Shown here piece after piece: positions 1 to 5,182 of a stretch of DNA of 7,557 nucleotides. How positions within the stretch are numbered: position 1 is the first letter of the stretch; each line of letters starts with the position of its first letter. Made by a program: the position numbers and the translations under genes. The stretch covers positions 1 to 7,557 of the forward strand of contig CAUJGI010000311.1 in the NCBI GenBank assembly GCA_963169155.1. Reading direction: 5' to 3'. The notes under the pieces were generated by a model that was given only the letters and a program-made list of their open reading frames with translations, was not told the origin of the DNA and searched no databases. Origin of the DNA: Chloroflexota bacterium. Its GTDB lineage: Bacteria > Chloroflexota > Anaerolineae > Promineifilales > Promineifilaceae.

Positions 1-270
1 GCTTGCCTGGTGGCGCTGGGGCTGCTTTACGGGGCGGAAGATTTTTCGACGGGAGTGGGAACGGCCGTATCCTGCGGCTGGGACACAGATTGCAACGGCG
101 CGACGGTTGGCTCCATTCTGGGCGTGATGCTCGGCGCGGAAAACATTCCGGCGCACTGGATCGCCCCGTTGAATGATGAAATTGAGAGCTTCATACCGGG
201 GCAAAACGGCCGTGCCATCAGCGACCTCGCCCAACAAATCGCCCATCTCGCCTGCTTCAATAAAAAATAA
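1..270 (+). CDS. ADP-ribosylglycohydrolase family protein, C-terminal part
   Basis: Only the last 89 residues are in the window; the reading frame is open from base 1 to the TAA at 268-270. The piece contains GWDTDCNGATVGSILG (codons 27-42), which matches the C-terminal metal-binding D-T-D motif and following Gly/Ala helix of the ADP-ribosylglycohydrolase (DraG/ARH-like) fold. In that family these aspartates hold the Mg ions that activate cleavage of the N- or O-glycosidic bond to ADP-ribose. A run resembling the usual end of the family follows (IPAHWIAPLND, then a helix ending in Lys-Lys). The protein is probably cytoplasmic. Its true substrate cannot be read from this fragment; many bacterial members have unknown substrates and may act on other N-ribosyl compounds. 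The nucleoside phosphorylase begins 88 bases downstream on the same strand, so a shared transcript is plausible, although a repeat hairpin lies between them. Confidence 0.85.
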   Translation, partial: ACLVALGLLYGAEDFSTGVGTAVSCGWDTDCNGATVGSILGVMLGAENIPAHWIAPLNDEIESFIPGQNGRAISDLAQQIAHLACFNKK

Positions 271-272
271 TC

Positions 273-333
273 CACAGATTACACAGATTTCGCAGATTAG
301 GCGCTTTAATCTGTGTAATCTGCGAAATCTGCG
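273..333. repeat. Inverted array of 9-bp repeats, hairpin-forming
   Basis: Three direct 9-bp units (CACAGATTA, CACAGATTT, CGCAGATTA; 273-299) are followed by a 7-base spacer (300-306) and three units in the opposite orientation (307-333). The two 27-base arms pair at 22 positions plus one G-U, so the RNA could fold into a long stem. It fills most of the gap between the ADP-ribosylglycohydrolase stop and the phosphorylase ribosome binding site. There is no T-run after the right arm, so a simple intrinsic terminator is unlikely. It looks like a dispersed intergenic repeat rather than a gene-specific control site. Confidence 0.8.
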
Positions 334-344
334 GCTAAATTTCC

Positions 345-351
345 CAGGAGG
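345..351 (+). promoter_or_regulatory. Ribosome binding site fixing the phosphorylase start
   Basis: CAGGAGG lies 7 bases before the ATG at 359. It is the only good Shine-Dalgarno match near this gene and selects 359 over in-frame upstream starts, which would overlap the preceding gene and run through the repeat. Confidence 0.8.
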
Positions 352-358
352 TTTTGGC

Positions 359-1075
359 ATGGAATGGCACATTCAATGTGATCCGAAAGAGATTTCTCGC
401 TATGTGTTTTGCCCCGGCGACCAGGCGCGGGCCAGAAAGATCGCCGCGCACCTGGACGACAGCACCCTGGTGACCGACAGTCGGGGTTACGTTGTCTTTT
501 CGGGACGGTACAAAGATGTCTTCATGACGGTGTGCGGCACGGGCATGGGTGGCCCGACGGTGGCCATTGCCCTGGAAGAGCTGGCCCACATGGGGGCCGA
601 CACCTTCATCCGCGTTGGCTCGTGCGGCGTGTTTCAGGACGGGCAAAAGCCGGGCGACGTGATCATCGCCAGCGGCACCTTCCGCGCCGGGGGCACGGCC
701 AATGCCTACCTGCCGCTTAACTTTCCGGCGGTGCCGACCTTTGCCGTGCTGCGCCAGCTGGTTGAAGCGGCCGAATCGCTGGAAATTCCACACACGGTTG
801 GCGTCGGGCTGGCGGGGGATGCCTTCTACGCGCCGCGCGAGGCCGGATCGCGCGACATTTTCAAGACGGCTGGTCTTGTTTCGGTAGAAATGGAGAGCGA
901 CACCCTGTTTGTCGTGGGCGCGTACCGCGGCTGGCGCACCGGGGCGATTTATGCCTCAGACGGTGCGCCGGGCGTCATCAAGCCAGAGTGGGGTGAAGCC
1001 GATTACCGGCGCGGTGAGCAGCAGTGCATTCAGATTGGGTTGGAGGCGATGTGGCAGTTGGCACAGAAGGATTAG
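359..1075 (+). CDS. Nucleoside phosphorylase (PNP/uridine phosphorylase superfamily)
   Basis: This 238-residue cytoplasmic enzyme should cleave a nucleoside with phosphate into free base and (deoxy)ribose-1-phosphate. Visible family motifs are the phosphate-binding GDQAR (20-24), GTGMGGP (60-66), IRVGSCG (84-90) and the ribose-binding EMES (177-180). The length fits the hexameric PNP-I family. Specificity is ambiguous. FPAVPTF (122-128) and GMGGP recall uridine phosphorylase, but the Gln-x-Arg uracil-binding loop of E. coli Udp is not present after FYAP (156-159). Ser200-Asp201 and Arg217/218 fall about where E. coli DeoD has its purine-protonating Asp204 and Arg217. It could therefore be a purine phosphorylase with a Udp-like frame, or a broad-specificity enzyme. 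The start is chosen from the CAGGAGG site. A nucleoside-transport permease follows after 39 bases, consistent with salvage of imported nucleosides. Confidence 0.88.
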   Translation: MEWHIQCDPKEISRYVFCPGDQARARKIAAHLDDSTLVTDSRGYVVFSGRYKDVFMTVCGTGMGGPTVAIALEELAHMGADTFIRVGSCGVFQDGQKPGDVIIASGTFRAGGTANAYLPLNFPAVPTFAVLRQLVEAAESLEIPHTVGVGLAGDAFYAPREAGSRDIFKTAGLVSVEMESDTLFVVGAYRGWRTGAIYASDGAPGVIKPEWGEADYRRGEQQCIQIGLEAMWQLAQKD

Positions 1076-1105
1076 CGGGCGCAAAAAGATTAGCAGGATT
1101 GAGAT
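1068..1105 (+). repeat. Degenerate 9-bp-periodic repeat overlapping a stop codon
   Basis: GATTAGC occurs at 1070 and again 18 bases later at 1088, followed by GATTGAG at 1097, giving a loose 9-bp period. It contains the TAG stop of the phosphorylase (1073-1075) and fills most of the 39-base gap before the next gene. The GATTA core and 9-bp spacing resemble the array at 273-333, so it may be an eroded relative. No clear hairpin or ribosome binding site is seen. Confidence 0.45.
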
Positions 1106-1114
1106 AGCCAGCCG

Positions 1115-2110
1115 ATGAAGCCCGCACCCATCCTCCAGCCATTTCTGGCCGTCATTTTGGGCATGAGTCTGGGCCTGCTTTTGGTTTTGCCCACGGGCGA
1201 GAATCCATTTCAGGCGTATGGAATTTGGTTTGCCGCCGGTTTTGGCTGCGCAGGCAGCGGCGGCTTTTGCGCCATCTGGACCGCCTTGCAATACGCCACG
1301 CCCATGATTCTCAGCGGGCTGGCGGCGATGGTGGCCTTTCGCTCTGGCATGATTAGCATTGGCCAGTTTGGGCAGATGGTTTGCGGCGCGGGCATGACAA
1401 CCTACCTGGTTGTGGTGCTGCCGGGTGCGCCGTGGCTGCGCATTCTTTTGGGCTTGCTGGGTGGCATTGTGGCTGGCGGCGTCTGGAGCGCCATCCCTGG
1501 TGCCTTGCGCGCGTACCTGAACATCAACGAGGTGATTACGACGCTCATTTTTAACACGCTGTCGCTGGCGGCGACGGGGCGGGTGAGCTTCTGGCGCATT
1601 CCGGCAGAGGTGCGATTTACGCCACTGATCCCCACGACAAAATTGACGGTTGCTTTTTTTATTGCGGTAGGAACGGCCGTTCTTGTTTACGTCTATCTGT
1701 GGCGGCGTGGGGCCGGTATGGAAATCAGGACGGCGGGGCAGGCGGGGTTGTTTGCCCGGTTTGCGGGCATGCGTGCGCGGCGGGCAGTGGTGCGCGGCAT
1801 GTTTATCAGCGGGGGGCTGGCCGGGTTGGCGGGTGGGCTGGAGGTGCTGGCGGTGCATCACCGCTTTGTCTCCAGCTTTTCTACCATTGACCAGTTTGAT
1901 GGCATCATTGTTAGCTTGTTGGGACAGCTTCACCCGTTGGGGATTTTGGCTAGCGCGTTTTTGTTGGGCGGGCTGCGGTTGGGGTCGCTGAATGGGTTGC
2001 AGCTGCAAACGGCCGTACCTCGCCAGCTCAGCAACATTATCATTGGCTTGATGATGATTCTCATGGTCATGCCCACAATTGCGCGCTGGGTGGCAAAAAA
2101 ATCTCGTTAA
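1115..2110 (+). CDS. Extra nucleoside ABC transporter permease (NupP-like paralogue)
   Basis: This 331-residue hydrophobic membrane protein belongs to the branched-chain/sugar/nucleoside ABC permease family (BPD_transp_2). It is a clear paralogue of the permease at 5183-6298, sharing VAFRSGM (73-79), LNINEVITT (135-143), RGMFISG (227-233) and the LAGLAGG stretch. The cytoplasmic coupling segment lies near 201-219. Differences from the downstream copy are: SIGQFGQ (81-87), where a Phe replaces the Glu of SIGQEGQ; FNTLS in place of MNEIA; a shorter loop before the FFIAV helix (181-185); and no long C-terminal tail. The reading frame is intact, so it is probably made. The ATG at 1115 has no strong Shine-Dalgarno site, only a distant AGGATT near 1096-1100, which makes the start less certain. 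It may pair with the permease at 6298-7266 as an alternative subunit, or be left from an older operon duplication. Confidence 0.85.
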   Translation: MKPAPILQPFLAVILGMSLGLLLVLPTGENPFQAYGIWFAAGFGCAGSGGFCAIWTALQYATPMILSGLAAMVAFRSGMISIGQFGQMVCGAGMTTYLVVVLPGAPWLRILLGLLGGIVAGGVWSAIPGALRAYLNINEVITTLIFNTLSLAATGRVSFWRIPAEVRFTPLIPTTKLTVAFFIAVGTAVLVYVYLWRRGAGMEIRTAGQAGLFARFAGMRARRAVVRGMFISGGLAGLAGGLEVLAVHHRFVSSFSTIDQFDGIIVSLLGQLHPLGILASAFLLGGLRLGSLNGLQLQTAVPRQLSNIIIGLMMILMVMPTIARWVAKKSR

Positions 2111-2134
2111 AAAAGATGCGCAAAAATACAAGCA

Positions 2135-2143
2135 TGTTATACT
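2135..2143 (+). promoter_or_regulatory. Candidate extended -10 promoter
   Basis: TGTTATACT fits the extended -10 pattern TGnTATAAT with one mismatch. No good -35 hexamer is present 16-18 bases upstream, which extended -10 promoters can tolerate. It lies just after the upstream permease and would start transcription near 2150, giving a long leader to the lipoprotein gene. Confidence 0.4.
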
Positions 2144-2381
2144 TTCCGCCCAATTCAAGGCAGTTGGAAATAAGCGCGAATTCCACAGCTCCCGGCGTTC
2201 GCGGAAGAAACGACACCTCAAGCTACAATCGGTAAACTTCATCCACGTAAGGGTTCCTGGCAATGAACTTCACACCAGAAGGTGCGACTCACCCAACCAT
2301 TCAAAAGCAACCCAGAACCGACTCTTATCCGGCCCACATTTGTCGTCTAAAACGGCAAAAGCCCCTCAACTCTGTTTCGTC

Positions 2382-2406
2382 AAAAGCCGCCTTTGCGCGC
2401 TTTTTT
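2382..2406 (+). terminator. Terminator-like hairpin upstream of the lipoprotein gene
   Basis: AAAAGC-CGC (2382-2390) pairs with GCG-C-GCTTTT (2395-2404): 9 bp with one bulged C and a CTTT loop. It ends in six T residues (2401-2406), four of them in the stem. It resembles an intrinsic terminator of moderate strength. It sits 40 bases before the lipoprotein ATG with no visible promoter between, so it may act as an attenuator. It could instead end the upstream permease transcript if an unseen promoter lies downstream. An alternative pairing of 2355-2361 with 2391-2396 could compete with the stem. Confidence 0.45.
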
Positions 2407-2433
2407 CAATTTATTGTGTGCTCACGAAATTCC

Positions 2434-2441
2434 AAAGGAGG
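2434..2441 (+). promoter_or_regulatory. Strong ribosome binding site of the lipoprotein gene
   Basis: AAAGGAGG lies 5 bases before the ATG at 2447. It is the best ribosome binding site in the window, fits high expression of the receptor, and rules out the in-frame upstream start at 2393. Confidence 0.85.
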
Positions 2442-2446
2442 AAACA

Positions 2447-3517
2447 ATGAGACGTAATACCCTTTTATTGATCTTGGCAATGATCCTCGCCCTGTCGATT
2501 GCCGCTTGTGGTGGCGGTGAAGAAGAGGCGGAAGAAAGTTCCGATTTCAGCTTTGCCCTGGTTCTGCCTGGTGCGTTAGGCGACCGCTCCTTCTCCGACT
2601 CAGCCAACCGTGGCGCTGAGCAGGCCATTGAGGAGTTGGGTGTCTCCGGAACCGTTATCGAAACGGCTGGTATCACCGAACACGAAGCTGCCATGCGTGG
2701 GGCTATCCAGGCCGGTAACGACATCGTCTTGCCGTTGGCGCTAGATGCCGAACTAGTGCTGGCCCTGGCGGAAGAGTTCCCGGACCAGAAATTTGGTGCG
2801 CCTTCTGACGTTTTTGCCGAATCGCTGCCGGACAACTTTGCTGCGTTCCAGATCAACGTGCATGAATCCAGCTTCCTGGCTGGCCTCATTGCTGGCTCAA
2901 TGACGGAAACCAAGATCGTCGGCGCTGTGGTGGGTGGCGATGCTCCGGCTTTGAACCAGTTCTTCTACGGCTACAAGCAAGGCGTTTTGGAAGTTTGCCC
3001 CGACTGTGAAGTATTGGTGGGCTACCTGGGCTTTGATTTTGAGAACCCCACGCTGGGTTTGGAAACGGCGCTGGGCCAGTATGAGCAAGGCGCAGACATT
3101 GTTTACCAGGTCGCTGGCCGCTCTGGTGAAGGTGTTCTGGAAGCTGCTGCCCAAACTGACAACTACGCCATTGGTGTCGATTCAAACCAGGACTGGATTC
3201 AACCAGGCCACGTCATTGTCTCCATGATCAAACGTGTGGACATTGCTACCTACACCCTGATTGAATGGGCCTTGAACGACACGTTCCAGGGTGGCTTCAA
3301 CCAGTTGGGCATGGCCGATGGCGCGGCTGGTATTTCCTGGGACGAAGGTTCAACAACCTTTAAGGACGAAGGGCCAGCCGAGATGGTTAACAAGCTGCCT
3401 GATGTTGAGTCAACCGTAGAAGAATATCGCGCCAATATTCTGTCTGGTGATTATGTGGTTTGTGATGCGCTGGTCGATCCTGAACTGACTTCAGAAGCAT
3501 GTGCACCGCTTAAGTAA
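2447..3517 (+). CDS. BMP/PnrA-family nucleoside-binding lipoprotein of an ABC importer
   Basis: This 356-residue protein is the extracytoplasmic receptor of the importer. Residues 1-20 are a signal peptide (MRRN, then a Leu/Ile/Ala core) ending in the lipobox SIAAC with Cys21 as the lipidated residue; an acidic Gly/Glu linker follows (22-33). The BMP (PnrA-like) domain starts near FSFALVLPG (34-42). It shows SFSDSANRG (48-56), the usual SFND-A-G motif whose Phe stacks on the base in PnrA; VGGDAPALNQFFYGY (162-176); GRSGEGVLEAA (224-234); GVDSNQDW (243-250, usually GVDSDQ); and SMIKRVD (259-265). The family binds purine or other nucleosides. Unusual points are a CPDC pair (Cys184, Cys187) and a C-terminal pair (Cys339, Cys352), which might form disulfides. 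The ATPase and permeases follow. The exact ligand cannot be told from sequence. Confidence 0.93.
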   Translation: MRRNTLLLILAMILALSIAACGGGEEEAEESSDFSFALVLPGALGDRSFSDSANRGAEQAIEELGVSGTVIETAGITEHEAAMRGAIQAGNDIVLPLALDAELVLALAEEFPDQKFGAPSDVFAESLPDNFAAFQINVHESSFLAGLIAGSMTETKIVGAVVGGDAPALNQFFYGYKQGVLEVCPDCEVLVGYLGFDFENPTLGLETALGQYEQGADIVYQVAGRSGEGVLEAAAQTDNYAIGVDSNQDWIQPGHVIVSMIKRVDIATYTLIEWALNDTFQGGFNQLGMADGAAGISWDEGSTTFKDEGPAEMVNKLPDVESTVEEYRANILSGDYVVCDALVDPELTSEACAPLK

Positions 3518-3541
3518 AAACAGAAAATAATCAATAACAAT

Positions 3542-3583
3542 GCGTGCGGCGCGACATCGTGAAGGCGGTGTTGCGCCGTACGC
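3542..3583 (+). other. 19-bp hairpin between receptor and ATPase genes
   Basis: Bases 3542-3560 pair with 3565-3583 without interruption: 19 bp, four of them G-U (3546-3579, 3553-3572, 3557-3568, 3560-3565), with a GAAG loop. The outer 11 bp are mostly G-C. The G-U pairs would be A-C mismatches on the minus-strand RNA, so the structure favours a plus-strand transcript. No T-run follows, so it is not a standard terminator. Placed 24 bases after the receptor stop, it could protect the receptor mRNA 3' end or reduce read-through, as hairpins between binding-protein and membrane-subunit genes do elsewhere. It could also be a copy of a dispersed palindromic repeat. Confidence 0.7.
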
Positions 3584-3597
3584 CCTGTGGAAACCTC

Positions 3598-5178
3598 ATG
3601 GCAAATGCTGTAGAACTGCGAAACATCACCAAATATTTCCCCTCTTCCAATGTATTAGCCAATAACGACGTGACGCTTTCGATTACCGAAGGCGAAGTTC
3701 ATGCGCTGGTGGGTGAGAATGGCGCTGGCAAAACGACATTGATGAATATTTTTTATGGTCTGCATCGGCCTGATTCTGGGGAGATTTTGGTGAATGGGCA
3801 ACCAGTAGAAATTCACCATCCTGATGATGCGATTAAGCTAGGAATTGGCATGGTACACCAGCATTTTAAGCTGGTGCCGTCGTTTACCATTGCTGAAAAT
3901 ATTATGCTGGGTATTGAACCGAACCAGTATGGGATGCTTAAGAAAAAAGATGAAGCGGAAATGGTGCGCCAGCTGGCCAATGATTTTGGCCTACCGGTAG
4001 ACCCTTATGCGCGTATTCGTGATTTGCCTGTTGGTATGCAGCAGCGGGTGGAAATTTTGAAGGCGCTGCAGCGTGAGGCCAAGATTTTGATTTTGGATGA
4101 GCCTACGGCCGTTCTCACCCCCCAAGAGGTAAAAGAACTGCTGGCCGTGGTGCGCAATCTGGCCCAACGGGGGCGCACCATTATTTTTATTACCCACAAA
4201 CTGGTCGAGGTGAAAGACGTGGCCGACCGGCTCAGCGTGATGCGCGATGGCAAAATGATTGGCACGCGCACCGTGGCCGAAACCAGTATCCCCGATATGG
4301 CCCGGATGATGGTAGGCCGCTCGGTGCTGCTGGAGCTGGATAAAAAACCGGCTACGCCCGGCGAGGTGGTGTTTGCCGCCGATAACATTACCGTGACGGA
4401 TGCCAGCGGGCTGCCCGCCGTGCGCCACATCTCTTTTTCTGTGCGCGAGGGCGAAATTTTGGGCATTGCCGGCGTGAGCGGTAACGGTCAGACCGAGCTG
4501 GTGGAGGCAATCTCTGGCATGCGTCCTGTAGAAGGCGGGACGATACTGTTTCAGGGAAAGGACATTACCCGGCGCACTGTGGGTGAGCGACGCAAGCAGG
4601 GAATGGCTCATATTCCTGAGGACCGGATCAAAATTGGCCTGAACCTGGAGACAAACCTGGATGAGAATCTGGTTGTGAACCGGTACAAGCTGCCGGAATT
4701 TAACCGGCTGGGGTTCATGATTCTGTCGGCGATGAAGCGGTTTGCGGCGTTCGCCGTTAAGCAGTTTTCCATTGCGGCGGCCCAGCCGGGCGAGATGATC
4801 GCCACGCTTTCTGGGGGGAACATGCAGAAGGTGGTTTTGGCGCGTGAGCTTTCTGGCGAGCCGAAGTTTGTCATTGCCAACCAGCCGACGCGTGGGCTGG
4901 ATGTGGGCAGCATTGAGTTTGTGCATCGTTCGCTGGTGGATGTGCGGGATCGGCAGGCGGCGGTGCTGCTAATTTCTGTGGAATTGGACGAGATTTTGTC
5001 GCTCAGCGACCGGGTGCTGGTGATGTACCGGGGAACCGTTGCGGGCGAGGTGGATCCGACCACGGTGACGAAAGAAGAGATCGGTTTGTTGATGGGCGGG
5101 AGTTCTTTGCCGGGAACGGCGACTTCGGCAGGCTCAGTGCAGGCCGTACCCAAACCGCAAAAGGAGGTTGTCGCTTAG
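3598..5178 (+). CDS. Nucleoside ABC transporter ATP-binding protein (two fused domains)
   Basis: This 526-residue cytoplasmic ATPase has two fused nucleotide-binding domains, as in NupO/RbsA-type importers. Domain 1 has Walker A GENGAGKTT (39-47), Q-loop Gln88, a variant signature PVGMQQR (144-150), Walker B ILILDEPT (163-170) and H-loop His200. Domain 2 begins near 256. It has a degenerate Walker A GVSGNGQTE (292-300, no Lys), a good signature LSGGNMQK (404-411), a Walker B ending in ANQPTRGLD (427-435) where Asn-Gln replaces Asp-Glu, and Ser460 in place of the His switch. These changes are usual in this family and imply one hydrolysing site per protein, not decay. The tail after 500 is a flexible Gly/Ala/Pro segment whose codons carry the next gene's ribosome binding site. 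The start at 3598 (weak GGA upstream) is preferred over GTG 3544, which lies inside the hairpin. Confidence 0.95.
   Translation: MANAVELRNITKYFPSSNVLANNDVTLSITEGEVHALVGENGAGKTTLMNIFYGLHRPDSGEILVNGQPVEIHHPDDAIKLGIGMVHQHFKLVPSFTIAENIMLGIEPNQYGMLKKKDEAEMVRQLANDFGLPVDPYARIRDLPVGMQQRVEILKALQREAKILILDEPTAVLTPQEVKELLAVVRNLAQRGRTIIFITHKLVEVKDVADRLSVMRDGKMIGTRTVAETSIPDMARMMVGRSVLLELDKKPATPGEVVFAADNITVTDASGLPAVRHISFSVREGEILGIAGVSGNGQTELVEAISGMRPVEGGTILFQGKDITRRTVGERRKQGMAHIPEDRIKIGLNLETNLDENLVVNRYKLPEFNRLGFMILSAMKRFAAFAVKQFSIAAAQPGEMIATLSGGNMQKVVLARELSGEPKFVIANQPTRGLDVGSIEFVHRSLVDVRDRQAAVLLISVELDEILSLSDRVLVMYRGTVAGEVDPTTVTKEEIGLLMGGSSLPGTATSAGSVQAVPKPQKEVVA
5160..5167 (+). promoter_or_regulatory. Ribosome binding site with unusually long spacing
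   Basis: AAGGAGG lies within the last codons of the ATPase gene, 15 bases before the ATG at 5183 (5-9 is usual). The only other in-frame start codon close by, TTG 5168, directly abuts it and is therefore unlikely. Translation probably starts at 5183 with help from ribosomes finishing the ATPase at 5178. Confidence 0.6.
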
Positions 5179-5182
5179 CATC

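Larger units (their letters stand above)
2111..2446 (+). other. Long intergenic region: leader of the BMP lipoprotein gene
   Basis: These 336 bases hold no convincing gene. The two short open frames crossing the region give basic, low-similarity peptides and run through the hairpin near the end. The region contains an extended -10 promoter candidate (2135-2143), a terminator-like hairpin (2382-2406) and the strong ribosome binding site of the next gene. If the promoter is real, the untranslated leader is about 300 nt, long enough for a cis-regulatory RNA. By eye no known purine, preQ1 or TPP riboswitch core was recognised. Confidence 0.5.

Noticed and set aside
273..333. CRISPR-like array
   Set aside because: Units are only 9 bp, directly adjacent and mirrored, with no spacers of regular length.
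173..358. N-terminal extension of the phosphorylase
   Set aside because: It overlaps the preceding gene, translates the repeat array into low-complexity sequence, and the strong ribosome site points to ATG 359.
956..2263. 435-codon open frame on the minus strand
   Set aside because: It lies antisense to the phosphorylase and permease, is full of His/Gln/Asn/Arg/Pro as expected for a shadow of a GC-rich membrane-protein gene, and has no recognisable motif.
2144..2446. Known purine riboswitch in the leader
   Set aside because: No match was seen to the conserved three-way-junction core or loop sequences of purine aptamers; preQ1 and TPP cores were also not seen.
2263..2457. 64-codon open frame in the lipoprotein leader
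   Set aside because: An AAGGG does precede it, but the peptide is basic and unfamiliar, crosses the terminator-like hairpin and overlaps the lipoprotein start. A leader peptide is possible but unsupported.
3544..3597. GTG start giving an 18-residue longer ATPase
   Set aside because: The codons lie in the 19-bp hairpin, there is no ribosome site before 3544, and family similarity begins after the ATG at 3598.
3598..5178. Broken second ATPase domain
   Set aside because: The missing Walker A Lys, Asn-Gln in Walker B and missing His switch are normal for the second domain of this sugar/nucleoside ATPase family, so they are not signs of a pseudogene.
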